Shown here one piece after another: positions 34,554 to 43,219 of a stretch of DNA of 64,000 nt. How positions within the stretch are numbered: position 1 is the stretch's first letter; each line of letters opens with the position of its first letter. The notes beneath the pieces are model-generated. The model saw only the letters and a program-made list of their open reading frames with translations. It did not search any database and had not been told where the DNA came from. A program made the position numbers and the translations under genes. This DNA comes from JALZMG01 sp963739975 (lineage in GTDB: Bacteria; Actinomycetota; Acidimicrobiia; Acidimicrobiales; Ilumatobacteraceae): the NCBI GenBank assembly GCA_963739975.1, contig CAVUCK010000008.1, positions 54,765 to 118,764 on the forward strand, given 5' to 3'.

Positions 34554-35963
34554 GTGGGCGGGGTGTTGGCTCGGTACGTCGACGAGTTCGTCGACGTCGT
34601 CACCACCGAGTTGGAGGAACTGGCGCCCGGACGTGATCACCGGGCCGACGTCACCATCGAGGCCGGTGACGTCGTGGCGGCCGTGATCGACAGCGACGAT
34701 CGGCTGACCGACGACGAGCTGGGGGCCTGGCTCGACGACATCGGCCCGCGACTCGAGCCGCCCGTGATCGTCACCCCATCGCGTCTGCGCGAGGGCGGGA
34801 TGCTCGACGGCCGGCGGCGGTGGCTGGATCGGCCGAGCACGCTGTTCGATCTCCTGCTCGCGGCCGACGCCTCACGCGGTGGGCGGCGCGCCGACCACTA
34901 CTACGACGCGGCGATCCGCCTCGCCCACGCCGCGGCTGCCGTCGACCTCGTGCCGTCCCCCGACGAGATCGCCGCCATCGACCGCTTCCGTGACGTCCTG
35001 CTGTCAGCCTTCGACGCCGCCGGCGTCCCCCGACCCGGCCAGCCGGCGACGGCGGCGCCGAGGGACGCAGGGAGCGCCGCGGCCACGCCGGCATCGCCGG
35101 TTGCCCAGCCCGAGGCGGAGCTTCCCCGGGCCCGTCCGATCGAGGAGCTGCTGGCCGAGCTGGACGCCCTCGTCGGACTGGAGTTGGTCAAGGCCGACAT
35201 CCGCCGTCTGACCAGCCTGCTGCGGATCCAGCGGCTGCGCGCCGAACGCCGGCTCCCGACGCTGGAGACCAGCCACCACGTCGTGTTCACGGGCAACCCG
35301 GGCACCGGCAAGACGACCGTCGCCCGGCTGCTCAGCCAGATCCTGCGCACGCTCGGCATCGTGTCCAAGGGCCACCTCGTCGAGACGGACCGCTCGAACC
35401 TGGTCGCCGGCTACGTCGGCCAGACGGCGACGCGCACTCGCGCCGTGCTCGAGTCCGCCCTCGGCGGCACGCTGCTGATCGACGAGGCCTACGCCCTGGC
35501 CCGCGGCGGTGAGCAGGACTTCGGCCTCGAGGCCATCGACACGCTGGTCAAGTTCATGGAGGATCATCGCGACGACCTTGCCGTGATCGCCGCCGGCTAC
35601 CCGGCCGAGATGCGCGAGCTGATCGATGCCAACCCCGGGCTGCAGAGCCGGTTCGCCCGCACGGTCCACTTCCCCGACTACACGACCGAGGAGCTGATCG
35701 CCATCTTCGAGGGGATGAGCGGCACCCAGCGCTACCACCTCGACGAATCGGCGGCGTTGCGGCTGGCCGAGGTCATCGACGCCGAGCCGCGCGGCCGGGG
35801 CTTCGGCAACGCCCGCTTCGTCCGCAACGTGTTCGAAGCGGCGATCGGTCGCCAGGCCGACCGCCTGGCCGCCGTCGCCGACCCGACCGACGAGCAGCTG
35901 ACGACCCTGACGGCCGCCGACATCCCGTCCTGGCCGTCGGAACCGACCGCCTCCGGCGCATAG
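34554..35963 (+). CDS. CbxX/CfqX-type AAA ATPase
   Basis: 469 aa. Residues 1-190 are a poorly conserved N-terminal region with a Pro/Ala-rich linker. A CbxX/CfqX-type AAA domain follows: LDALVGLELVKADIRRL, Walker A GNPGTGKTTVARLL (about residue 247), VAGYVGQTATRTR, Walker B LLIDEAYALARGG (about 305), VIAAGYPAEM and an Arg-finger region NPGLQSRFARTVHFPDY. The family includes Rubisco activases and the EccA ATPases of type VII secretion, but no Rubisco or ESX genes are present, so the substrate is unknown. Divergent to moxR. Confidence 0.85.
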   Translation: MGGVLARYVDEFVDVVTTELEELAPGRDHRADVTIEAGDVVAAVIDSDDRLTDDELGAWLDDIGPRLEPPVIVTPSRLREGGMLDGRRRWLDRPSTLFDLLLAADASRGGRRADHYYDAAIRLAHAAAAVDLVPSPDEIAAIDRFRDVLLSAFDAAGVPRPGQPATAAPRDAGSAAATPASPVAQPEAELPRARPIEELLAELDALVGLELVKADIRRLTSLLRIQRLRAERRLPTLETSHHVVFTGNPGTGKTTVARLLSQILRTLGIVSKGHLVETDRSNLVAGYVGQTATRTRAVLESALGGTLLIDEAYALARGGEQDFGLEAIDTLVKFMEDHRDDLAVIAAGYPAEMRELIDANPGLQSRFARTVHFPDYTTEELIAIFEGMSGTQRYHLDESAALRLAEVIDAEPRGRGFGNARFVRNVFEAAIGRQADRLAAVADPTDEQLTTLTAADIPSWPSEPTASGA

Positions 35964-35983
35964 CGACGGCCAGTAGCCCGGTC

Positions 35984-35989
35984 TACCCT
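35984..35989 (+). promoter_or_regulatory. -10 hexamer TACCCT of the 35997 gene
   Basis: TACCCT with 7 nt before the ATG at 35997. Confidence 0.45.
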
Positions 35990-35996
35990 CGGGCCG

Positions 35997-36704
35997 ATGG
36001 CGTGGCGAGATCGGTTCTTCACGCCGCAGACCGCCCGCGCCATCCTGTCGTGGCGGCTGCTCCTCGGCGCGGCGGCAGGTGTCGGTGCGGCCCTCCTCGG
36101 ACTGCCGATCCTCGCCTCGATCGCCCTCGGCGTCGGCGTCTACGTCGCCTCCGTGGCGCTGGCGATCCCCCGCCCGCCGAGGGTGGCGGCGATCGATCCG
36201 TTCGCCGTCGGTGAGCCGTGGCGGCACTTCGTCAAGGACGCCCAGCGCGCTCGCAGCCAGCTGCAGGCCACCGTCCGCGACACCCCGGCGGGACCGCTGC
36301 GCGAGCGCCTGGAGAGCATCGCCCAGCGTCTCGACACCGGCCTCCAGCAGGGGTGGCAGATCGCCAAGCGGGGCAACGAGATCGACGGAGCCGTGCGCCG
36401 GCTCGACCCGACCCGGCTGCGGTCACGACGCTCCACGCTGGAGGCGCAGCCGGATCGCACTCCCGAGGTCGACGGTGCGCTGGCCTCGGTCGACAGCCAG
36501 CTGGCCACCGCCGACCGCTTGAAAGAGCTGTCGGCGTCAACGGCCGACCGGCTGCGGCTGAGCCAGGCCCGGCTCGACGAGCTGGTGGCGCGGGCCACCG
36601 AGGTGAGCATCGGAGCGGCCGCCACCGACGACTACGCCCACGACGTCGACGAGCTGGTCCTCGAGCTCGAGAGCCTGCGCCAAGCGGTCCAAGAGCTCCA
36701 GTGA
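35997..36704 (+). CDS. Uncharacterised membrane protein with coiled-coil tail
   Basis: 235 aa, family not recognised. After a short cytoplasmic N-terminus (MAWRDRFFTPQTARAILSWR) come two closely spaced hydrophobic segments (LLLGAAAGVGAALLGLPILA and SIALGVGVYVASVALAIP). The remaining 170 residues are hydrophilic, Ala/Leu/Arg-rich and predicted helical with heptad-like spacing, ending in DELVLELESLRQAVQELQ. It sits directly before murJ (10 bp) and near pspA, so an envelope-related role is possible, but nothing in the sequence defines it. Confidence 0.7.
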   Translation: MAWRDRFFTPQTARAILSWRLLLGAAAGVGAALLGLPILASIALGVGVYVASVALAIPRPPRVAAIDPFAVGEPWRHFVKDAQRARSQLQATVRDTPAGPLRERLESIAQRLDTGLQQGWQIAKRGNEIDGAVRRLDPTRLRSRRSTLEAQPDRTPEVDGALASVDSQLATADRLKELSASTADRLRLSQARLDELVARATEVSIGAAATDDYAHDVDELVLELESLRQAVQELQ

Positions 36705-36714
36705 TCGACCACCG

Positions 36715-38388
36715 GTGACCACCACGGCGGCCAGCGTCCCCGCCGACCCGACTCCGGCAGCGGCGGCCGCGACGGCGACGTCGTCGTCGGACGGCTCCGG
36801 GGGGCTGCTGCGCAACAACGTGGTCGTGGCGACCGGGACGGCGCTGTCTCGGGTCACCGGGCTGGCTCGGGTCGCCGCGTTCGGCTACGTCATCGGCCAG
36901 ACGGCCCTCGCCGACGCCTACCGCATCGGCAACGAGACCCCGAACATCGTGTACGAGGTGCTGCTCGGCGGCGTCGTCTCGGCGACGTTCGTGCCCCTGT
37001 TCACCGGGTTCAAGGAGCGCGACGACGAGGAATCGACCGACGTCGTCGTCACCCTGGCCATGGTCGGCCTGCTCGTCATCACGATCATCGCCTTCTTCGC
37101 CGCGCCGCTGATCTTCCGGCTGTACACGCTCGACCCCGCCGATGGCGTCGACGTGGACCAGTTCCGTGCTGTCGGGACGACGCTGACCCGGATCTTCCTC
37201 GTGCAGATCTTCTTCTACGGCGCGACCGGTGTCGCCAACGCGCTGCTGCAGTCACGCAAGCGGTTCTTCGCCGCGGCGTGGAGCCCGATCGTCTCCAACA
37301 TCGTCATCATCGCCACGCTCCTGTCGATCCCCCGGGCCGGGGAGCAGGACTTCGACCTGGAAGACGTCCTCGCCGACGATCGGTTGCGCTGGACCCTCGG
37401 GCTCGGAGCGACGCTCGGCATCGTCGCCATGGCCGTCGTCCTGATGCCGGCGATCAAACGGGCCGGGATCCGCCTGCGGCCGCGCCTCAACCTGCACCAC
37501 CCGGTGGTCCGCCAGGTGCTGATCATGTCGGGGTGGACGGTCGGCTACGTCGCCGCCAACCAGGTCTCGGTGATCATCGTGCGCAACCTGGCCGACCCCG
37601 GTTCGGGTGACGCCGCCGCCTACTTCGACGCGTTCACGTTCTTCATCTTCCCGTACGGACTGCTCGGCGTGTCGATCGCCACCACGTTCGTGCCGGACCT
37701 CGCCCGATCGGTGGTGCGCCGCGACAAGCCGGCGTTCCTCGCCCAGTCGTCGCTCGGCCTGCGGATGACCGCGCTGCTGACGCTCCCGGCCGGCGTCCTG
37801 ATCTTCGTGCTGCGCCGGCCGATCATCGGCGCCTTCCTGCAGCACGGGCAGTACGAGCCGGCCGACGCCCTCGACACGTCGAACGCCCTCGCCGGGTTCG
37901 CCCTCGGCCTGGTCGGGCTGTCCGTGTACGTGTTCGCGCTGCGCGGCTTCTATGCCCACCAGGACACCCGCACGCCGTTCGTCATCAACGTGGTCGAGAA
38001 CATCCTCAACATCGTCCTGGCGCTGGCGCTGGTCGGCCGATACGGCGTGCTCGGCCTGACGTTGGCCTTCGCCCTCGCCTACCTGATCACGTCGGTGTGG
38101 GCGATCCAGGTGCTGTCGTACAAGGTGCCGGGGTACCCGGTCGGCGAGGTCTTCGCCAGCTTCTGGCGGATGATCGTCGCCGGCGCGCTGGGTGGCGAGG
38201 CGGCGTGGGTGGTGGCCGACCTGATGAGCAGCGGCCCGGGCAGCGACGTCGGGATGGCCGCGTTCTGGCGGGTCGTCATCGCCTCGACCATCGGCATCGC
38301 CGTCTACGCCGGCGTCCTGCTGCTCCTGCGCGCTCCCGAACTGGCCACGATCCGCGCCAAGCTCACCCGCCGCCGCCCCGCCACCTGA
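36715..38388 (+). CDS. murJ: Lipid II flippase MurJ
   Basis: 557-aa MOP-superfamily membrane protein that moves lipid II across the cytoplasmic membrane for peptidoglycan synthesis. Thirteen to fourteen hydrophobic segments; the family N-terminus ATGTALSRVTGLARVAAFGY is followed by ADAYRIGNETPNIVYEVLLG and GVVSATFVPLF. Later motifs include NALLQSRKRFFAAAWSPIVSN and the RGFYAHQDTRTPF loop with its conserved Asp-Thr-Arg-Thr-Pro. The first 30 residues are a disordered Ala/Thr/Ser-rich extension. The GTG at 36715 lies 10 bp after the preceding gene. A perfect palindrome follows the stop. Confidence 0.93.
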   Translation: MTTTAASVPADPTPAAAAATATSSSDGSGGLLRNNVVVATGTALSRVTGLARVAAFGYVIGQTALADAYRIGNETPNIVYEVLLGGVVSATFVPLFTGFKERDDEESTDVVVTLAMVGLLVITIIAFFAAPLIFRLYTLDPADGVDVDQFRAVGTTLTRIFLVQIFFYGATGVANALLQSRKRFFAAAWSPIVSNIVIIATLLSIPRAGEQDFDLEDVLADDRLRWTLGLGATLGIVAMAVVLMPAIKRAGIRLRPRLNLHHPVVRQVLIMSGWTVGYVAANQVSVIIVRNLADPGSGDAAAYFDAFTFFIFPYGLLGVSIATTFVPDLARSVVRRDKPAFLAQSSLGLRMTALLTLPAGVLIFVLRRPIIGAFLQHGQYEPADALDTSNALAGFALGLVGLSVYVFALRGFYAHQDTRTPFVINVVENILNIVLALALVGRYGVLGLTLAFALAYLITSVWAIQVLSYKVPGYPVGEVFASFWRMIVAGALGGEAAWVVADLMSSGPGSDVGMAAFWRVVIASTIGIAVYAGVLLLLRAPELATIRAKLTRRRPAT

Positions 38389-38413
38389 CCCCGAAAATCG
38401 GATTCTGAGCAAG

Positions 38414-38439
38414 GATCGCCGCCAGATCTGGCGGCGATC
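38414..38439. terminator. Perfect 26-bp palindrome downstream of murJ
   Basis: Arms GATCGCCGCCAGA and TCTGGCGGCGATC meet with no loop. It could fold as a 10-11 bp stem with a 4-6 nt loop and stop murJ transcription, though no T-tract follows. It also lies about 30 bp before the pspA -10 box, so a regulator site is an alternative. Confidence 0.4.
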
Positions 38440-38470
38440 GCGCCACGGAACCGTTGTCGCGGGCGGTCAC

Positions 38471-38476
38471 TAGGCT
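38471..38476 (+). promoter_or_regulatory. -10 hexamer TAGGCT of pspA (leaderless)
   Basis: TAGGCT with 7 nt before the ATG at 38484. Confidence 0.5.
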
Positions 38477-38483
38477 TCCCCGC

Positions 38484-39290
38484 ATGTTCAAGGTCCTGAA
38501 GAAGTGGTGGCGGTACCTCACCGCCCGCACGTCGGCCTCTTTCGAGGAGCGGGCGGATCCGAAGATCCAGCTCGAACAGGCACTCACCGAGGCGCAGAAC
38601 CAGCACCGCCGGCTCAAGGAGCAGGCGGCCAACGTGATCGCCAACCAGAAGCAGAGCGAGATCCGGCTCAACCAGAAGCTGACCGAGCTGGAGAGGCTCA
38701 ACGCCAACGCCCGCCAGGCGCTGATCATGGCCAGCGACGCCGAGAAGTCGGGCGACACGACCAAATCGGCCCAGTACACGGTGGCCGCCGAGACGATCGC
38801 CAACCAGCTGATCCAGGTCGAGCGCGACGTCGAGGGCTTGAAGACGATGGTCATCGAGTCGACGCAGGCCTCGGACCAGGCCAAAGCGGCGGTGCAGCAG
38901 AACAGCCGGCTCCTGCAGGAGAAGCTCGCCGAGAAGTCCAAGCTGCTGTCGCAGCTCGATCAGGCGAAGATGCAGGAGGAGATGAACTCGGCGATGGCCC
39001 AGCTCAACGAGAGCGTGGGGGCCGACGTGCCGAGCTTGTCCGAGGTCCAGGAGAAGATCCAGGCCCGCTACGCCAAAGCCAAGGCGACCTCCGAGCTGGC
39101 CGAGACATCGGTCGAGTCCCGGGTGCTCGAGGTGGAGACGGCAACAGCGAACGTCGAGGCGCAGAGCCGCCTGAGCCAACTGCGCGCCGAGCTCGGCCTC
39201 GACGCCGGGGCGGCCACCCCGCAGGCCGTCGACGCCGGCGCCCCGCAGGATGCGCCGGCCGCCGCGCCGGCCCCGCAGCCGCCGGGCTGA
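38484..39290 (+). CDS. pspA: Phage shock protein A homologue (PspA/IM30)
   Basis: 268-aa peripheral membrane protein of the ESCRT-III-like PspA/IM30 family that protects or remodels stressed membranes. N-terminal amphipathic helix MFKVLKKWWRYLTARTSASF, then long coiled coil with EERADPKIQLEQALTEAQNQ (family motif) and LAEKSKLLSQLDQAKMQEEM. The last 35 residues are an Ala/Pro-rich tail. There is no pspB/pspC or PspF here, as expected in actinobacteria. The ATG at 38484 has TAGGCT placed for a leaderless transcript. Confidence 0.92.
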   Translation: MFKVLKKWWRYLTARTSASFEERADPKIQLEQALTEAQNQHRRLKEQAANVIANQKQSEIRLNQKLTELERLNANARQALIMASDAEKSGDTTKSAQYTVAAETIANQLIQVERDVEGLKTMVIESTQASDQAKAAVQQNSRLLQEKLAEKSKLLSQLDQAKMQEEMNSAMAQLNESVGADVPSLSEVQEKIQARYAKAKATSELAETSVESRVLEVETATANVEAQSRLSQLRAELGLDAGAATPQAVDAGAPQDAPAAAPAPQPPG

Positions 39291-39342
39291 CCTCGGCGGA
39301 GGAAACGCCGGACGGCCCACGGCGCCGGATCGGGCAGCATCG

Positions 39343-40257
39343 GTGCCCGTGCCGTCCCGCATCCGCCACATCACGATCGACTGCCGCGAGCCGTTCGCGC
39401 TGGCCCAGTTCTGGAAGGCCGTGCTCGGCTTCGTCGACGAGCCCGGCGAACCGAACGAGCCAGGCGACGACGAAGCCCTGATCGTCGACCCGCAGGCTCG
39501 CCATCCGGGCCTGCTGTTCATCGCCGTCCCCGAGCCGAAGTCGGTCAAGAACCGGATTCACCTCGACCTGGTGCCGGACGCGGGTCGGGACGTCGCCGTC
39601 GACGAGGTGCTCTCGCTCGGGGCCACCCTCGTCGCCGATCATCGGCAGCCTGACGGCACCGGCTGGGTCGTCGTCGCCGACCCCGAGGGCAACGAGCTGT
39701 GCGTCGAGCGATCGGACCTCGAACGGGGTCGGCCGCAGCCGGCGGCGGTCGAGGACGTCGACTACCCGGAGGGCACGGCGACGGCCGGCGAGCTGGAGAT
39801 GTTGACCGCCGTGCTCGACTGGTATCGCGCCGCGGTGCTGCGCAAGGTCGCCGACCTCGACCCCGTCGTGGCCCGCACGTCGCCCGTGCGGTCGGGCACG
39901 ACCATCATCGGGCTGGTCAAGCACCTCGCGCTGGTCGAGGACAGCTGGTACACGGATCGCTTCGCCGGCGATCCCGAGCCCGAGCCGTGGGCGTCGGCGC
40001 CGTTCGACGACGATTGGGACTGGGACTTCCACAGCGCCCTCGACGACTCGCTCGACGACGTCGTCGAGCTGTATCGGCAGGCGTGCGATCGGTCACGGCA
40101 CGTGGCTGCCGGCCGGTCGCTCGACCAGCCGGCAGCCAACGCATCGAGGCCGTTCACGTTGCGCTTCGCCCAGGTCCACCTGATCGAGGAGACCGCCCGC
40201 CACCTCGGGCACCTCGACATCCTGCGCGAGTACCTGGACGGCACCGTCGGCGAGTGA
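39343..40257 (+). CDS. Two-domain protein: VOC/glyoxalase-like plus DinB-like (DUF664)
   Basis: 304 aa. Residues about 1-125 are a glyoxalase-like VOC domain of the actinobacterial type (RHITIDCREPFALAQFWKAV, VVVADPEGNELCVERSD). Residues 135-300 are a DinB/DUF664 four-helix domain (LTAVLDWYRAAVLRKV, GLVKHLALVEDSWY with a metal His, RFAQVHLIEETARHLGHLDI with the second metal His pair). DinB proteins often act as thiol-dependent S-transferases, for example with mycothiol; a link between the two domains in detoxification is inference. Start may be GTG 39343 or 39349. Confidence 0.82.
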   Translation: MPVPSRIRHITIDCREPFALAQFWKAVLGFVDEPGEPNEPGDDEALIVDPQARHPGLLFIAVPEPKSVKNRIHLDLVPDAGRDVAVDEVLSLGATLVADHRQPDGTGWVVVADPEGNELCVERSDLERGRPQPAAVEDVDYPEGTATAGELEMLTAVLDWYRAAVLRKVADLDPVVARTSPVRSGTTIIGLVKHLALVEDSWYTDRFAGDPEPEPWASAPFDDDWDWDFHSALDDSLDDVVELYRQACDRSRHVAAGRSLDQPAANASRPFTLRFAQVHLIEETARHLGHLDILREYLDGTVGE

Positions 40258-40275
40258 CGGTGCCGTCGAGTCGGC

Positions 40276-40716
40276 TCAGCCGAGCTGGCCGCGGATGGCG
40301 CCATTCGGGAACGGTGCGTTGTGCACGTTCACGTAGTAGTTCGAGGGGTTCTCGACCAGGGCGTCGGCGAGCATGGCGTTCGTGACGCACGCGTCGGACT
40401 TGCCCTCGGTCGGCGGGATGAGGCCCTGCACAACGGGCCCGAAGTCGCCTGCCTCACCGACGTGGATGTGGGCTGCGGCGGCCGGCGCAATCTTCTTTGC
40501 CACCAGCTGGTAGCAGATCTCGCCGGTGTCGGTGTTCACCTTGACCACGGCGACGCCACGGCCGTCGGGATCGCCCGGTCCGGGGACCTCCTCGGCGCCG
40601 TTCAGGGGGGCGGCGAACGTGAAGCGCGTGCGCTCGGCGCTGGTCGTCGCCGGCAACGCCAACGCTCCGATGACCCCAACAGCGGCGACGGCTCCCAATG
40701 TCCTGCTGAACCTCAT
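40276..40716 (-). CDS. Secreted CHRD-domain protein
   Basis: 146 aa, exported: signal peptide MRFSRTLGAVAAVGVIGALA with cleavage near ATTSAER. The mature part is a single CHRD domain (FAAPLNGAEEVPGPGDPDG, VNTDTGEICYQLVAKKI, AHIHVGEAGDFGPVVQGL, NVHNAPFPNGAIRGQL). CHRD domains are beta proteins of unclear function; the two His of AHIH and the VNVH motif may bind a metal. It has one of the best ribosome sites in the window (AAGGAGTGCC before the ATG). Confidence 0.9.
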   Translation of the reverse strand: MRFSRTLGAVAAVGVIGALALPATTSAERTRFTFAAPLNGAEEVPGPGDPDGRGVAVVKVNTDTGEICYQLVAKKIAPAAAAHIHVGEAGDFGPVVQGLIPPTEGKSDACVTNAMLADALVENPSNYYVNVHNAPFPNGAIRGQLG

Positions 40717-40809
40717 GGCACTCCTTTGAATAGGTTTGGACGAACGTCGGTTCGTTGCTCGAACCCGTTCGGATCCCGTGCGAGCAAGAAAACCTAGACC
40801 GATCGCCCG

Positions 40810-41901
40810 TTAGCCCGGGAGCAGCACCAGATCGTCGCGGTGGATGACCTCGTGGGCCATGCCGACGGGCAGGTCGCTGGTGTGCCGCCCGACGACGCGC
40901 CGCAGGTCAGCGGCCTCGACGAACACCATGCCCCGGGCGAACGTGACGCCGTCGATGCCGGTCACATCGACCGTGTCGCCCTCCCCGAACCGGCCCGTCA
41001 CCTCGACGACACCCGCCGGGAGCAGGCTGGTCTGGCGCTCGACGAGCGCCCGCCGGGCCCCGTCGTCGACGGTGACGCGCCCGGCGACGTGGCTGGCGAA
41101 GGCGATCCACAGCTTGCGCGCCGCCAGCTTGCGGCGGTGGGCCTCGAACGTGGTCCCGATCGGGCGGTCGGCGATGGCGCCGGCGAGCACCCCCGGCCGG
41201 GCGGCGTCGGCGATCACCGTGCGCACCCCCGACCACGACGCGATCCGTGCCGCCTCCAGCTTGCTGGCCATGCCCCCGCTGCCCCGGGCGCTGCCGGTGC
41301 GCCCGGCCCGGATGGCGAGCAGCGGGTCGTCGGCCGGCACCCGTCCGATCAGCTGGGCGTCCTCGTTGACCCGCGGGTCGGCGGTGTACAGCCCGTCGAG
41401 GTCCGTCAACAGCACCATCACGGCGGCGCCGATGTTGTGGGCGACCAGGGCGGCGATGCGATCGTTGTCGCCGTAGCGCGTCTCGTCACTGGCGATGGCG
41501 TCGTTCTCGTTGATGATCGGCACAGTGCCGAGCTCCAGCAACCGGGTCAGCGTGCGGCGGGCGTGGAGGTACTGGCGGCGATCGATGAAGTCGTGCGGCA
41601 CGAGCAGCGCCTGGGCCGGCACCAGCCCGTGGGCGGCAAGGGCGGCGTCCCAGCTGCGCATCAGGCGCGGCTGGCCGGCGGCGGCGAGGGCCTGCAACGT
41701 GCGCACGTCGGTCGGGCGGGCGGCGAGGCCGAGGGCAGCCACGCCGGCTGCCACCGCGCCCGACGACACGACGACGGTCTCGTGCCCGTCGGCACGCAGC
41801 GCGGCGATCTCGGCGCTCAGCTTGGCGATCGCCGCGTCGTCGACCGCACCCGCATCGTCGGTGACCGACGACGTGCCGACCTTGACGACGAGCCTGACCA
41901 C
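40810..41901 (-). CDS. proB: Glutamate 5-kinase
   Basis: Phosphorylates glutamate, the first step of proline synthesis. 363 aa with an amino acid kinase domain (VVKVGTSSV, VVVSSGAVAAGVAALG, PIINENDAIASDE, LLTDLDGLYTADPR, GSGGMASKLEAARIA) and a C-terminal PUA domain of about 75 residues (AGRVTVDDGARRAL, then GFTARG-like GVTFARGMV). The GTG start overlaps the obg TAG stop. It is the last gene of the obg-proB unit, as in many actinobacteria. No proA follows within the window. Confidence 0.95.
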   Translation of the reverse strand: MVRLVVKVGTSSVTDDAGAVDDAAIAKLSAEIAALRADGHETVVVSSGAVAAGVAALGLAARPTDVRTLQALAAAGQPRLMRSWDAALAAHGLVPAQALLVPHDFIDRRQYLHARRTLTRLLELGTVPIINENDAIASDETRYGDNDRIAALVAHNIGAAVMVLLTDLDGLYTADPRVNEDAQLIGRVPADDPLLAIRAGRTGSARGSGGMASKLEAARIASWSGVRTVIADAARPGVLAGAIADRPIGTTFEAHRRKLAARKLWIAFASHVAGRVTVDDGARRALVERQTSLLPAGVVEVTGRFGEGDTVDVTGIDGVTFARGMVFVEAADLRRVVGRHTSDLPVGMAHEVIHRDDLVLLPG

Positions 41902-43172
41902 TAGCGATCGTCCCGGTACTCGAACGAGAAGTCGCCGATCCAGACCACGTCGCCGTCGGCCGCTCCGGCGCGGGCGAGCAGCTTCGGCACGCCGAGGCCG
42001 TCGAGGCGACGATCGATGTAGGCGACGGCGTCGTGGCTGGTCACGTCGTTGAGCGCGACGGCGCGCTCGACGTCGCGACCCGTGAGCCGGAACTCGTGAT
42101 CGCCGACGCGCTCGACGCTGGCCCCGATCGCCGCTGGTCGCAACAGGACGATGCCGTCCTCGTGCGGCTCGCTGGTGCGCGCCTCGTGCACCAGACGGGC
42201 CATCGCGCCGACGAGCGGGCTGACGCCGTCGCCGGTCACGGCGGAGATGACGAACCGAGTCGCTCCATCGGGTGCGAACCCGAGCTCGGCCGGATCGGTG
42301 GTCGTCGTGATGTCGGCCTTCGTGCCGACCACGAGGCGCGGTCGGGCGAGCAGCTCGGGGCGGTACCGCCGCAACTCCTCGAGGAGCACGGCCTCCTGGT
42401 CGGCCGGGCTGGTCCCGTCGAGCGCGGCGAGGTCGACGAGGACGCACAGCACCCTGGCCCGTTCGACGTGGCGAAGGAACCGGTGGCCCAGCCCTCGGCC
42501 ATCGCTGGCTCCCTCGATCAGGCCGGGGATGTCGGCGACGACGAAGTCCGTCGCGTCGTCGACGCGCACGACACCGAGGTTCGGCTCGAGCGTCGTGAAC
42601 GGATAGTCGGCGATCTTCGGTCGGGCGGCAGAGATGACGCTGATCAGCGTGCTCTTGCCGACGTTCGGGAACCCGACCAGGGCCACGTCGGCGATCAGCT
42701 GCAGCTCCAGCTTGAGCCAGCGCTCCTCGCCGTGTTCGCCCTGTTCGGCGAACTTGGGCGCCCGGCGATGGTTGGTGAGGAACCGGGCGTTGCCGCGCCC
42801 GCCCCGTCCGCCGGCCGCGGCGAGCCACCGGTCGCCGTGGTGCAGCAGCTCGGCCAGCACCTCGCCGCTGTACAGGTCCTTCACGATCGTGCCCTCGGGG
42901 ACCATGACCTCGAGGTCGGCCCCGGTGCGCCCGTGCTGGTCCTTGCCCTTGCCGTGCACGCCGTCGGTCGCCCGGCGGTGCGGGTGATCGCGGTAGGCGA
43001 GCAACGAGGCCACGTTGTGGTCGGCGACGAGCCACACGTCGCCACCCGGGCCGCCGTCGCCGCCGTTCGGGCCGCCCATCGCCACCGGACCCTCCCGCCG
43101 GAACGCCACGCAGCCCGCCCCGCCGTCACCGCCGCGCACGTTGAGCTGGCACTCGTCCACGAACTGGGACAT
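41901..43172 (-). CDS. obg: GTPase Obg/CgtA
   Basis: Large-ribosomal-subunit assembly GTPase, 423 aa. Obg domain (about 1-158) with the glycine-rich fold VRGGDGGAGCVAFRRE, GGPNGGDGGPGGDVWL and GGRGGRGNARF; G domain with GFPNVGKST, switch II ADIPGLIEGASDGRGLGHRF and the GTKAD specificity motif; C-terminal OCT domain (about 345-423) found in actinobacteria and firmicutes. TAGCGT ends 8 nt before the ATG, so the message is probably leaderless. Confidence 0.97.
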   Translation of the reverse strand: MSQFVDECQLNVRGGDGGAGCVAFRREGPVAMGGPNGGDGGPGGDVWLVADHNVASLLAYRDHPHRRATDGVHGKGKDQHGRTGADLEVMVPEGTIVKDLYSGEVLAELLHHGDRWLAAAGGRGGRGNARFLTNHRRAPKFAEQGEHGEERWLKLELQLIADVALVGFPNVGKSTLISVISAARPKIADYPFTTLEPNLGVVRVDDATDFVVADIPGLIEGASDGRGLGHRFLRHVERARVLCVLVDLAALDGTSPADQEAVLLEELRRYRPELLARPRLVVGTKADITTTTDPAELGFAPDGATRFVISAVTGDGVSPLVGAMARLVHEARTSEPHEDGIVLLRPAAIGASVERVGDHEFRLTGRDVERAVALNDVTSHDAVAYIDRRLDGLGVPKLLARAGAADGDVVWIGDFSFEYRDDR

Positions 43173-43179
43173 CGGAGCA

Positions 43180-43185
43180 ACGCTA
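43180..43185 (-). promoter_or_regulatory. -10 hexamer TAGCGT of obg-proB
   Basis: TAGCGT with 7 nt before the ATG at 43172; faces the dgt-like promoter 21 bp away. Confidence 0.5.
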
Positions 43186-43206
43186 CGGGCGATGACACCC
43201 CTTCCG

Positions 43207-43212
43207 TAGGCT
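43207..43212 (+). promoter_or_regulatory. -10 hexamer TAGGCT of the dgt-like gene
   Basis: TAGGCT with 7 nt before the GTG at 43220. Confidence 0.5.
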
Positions 43213-43219
43213 CGCGCTC

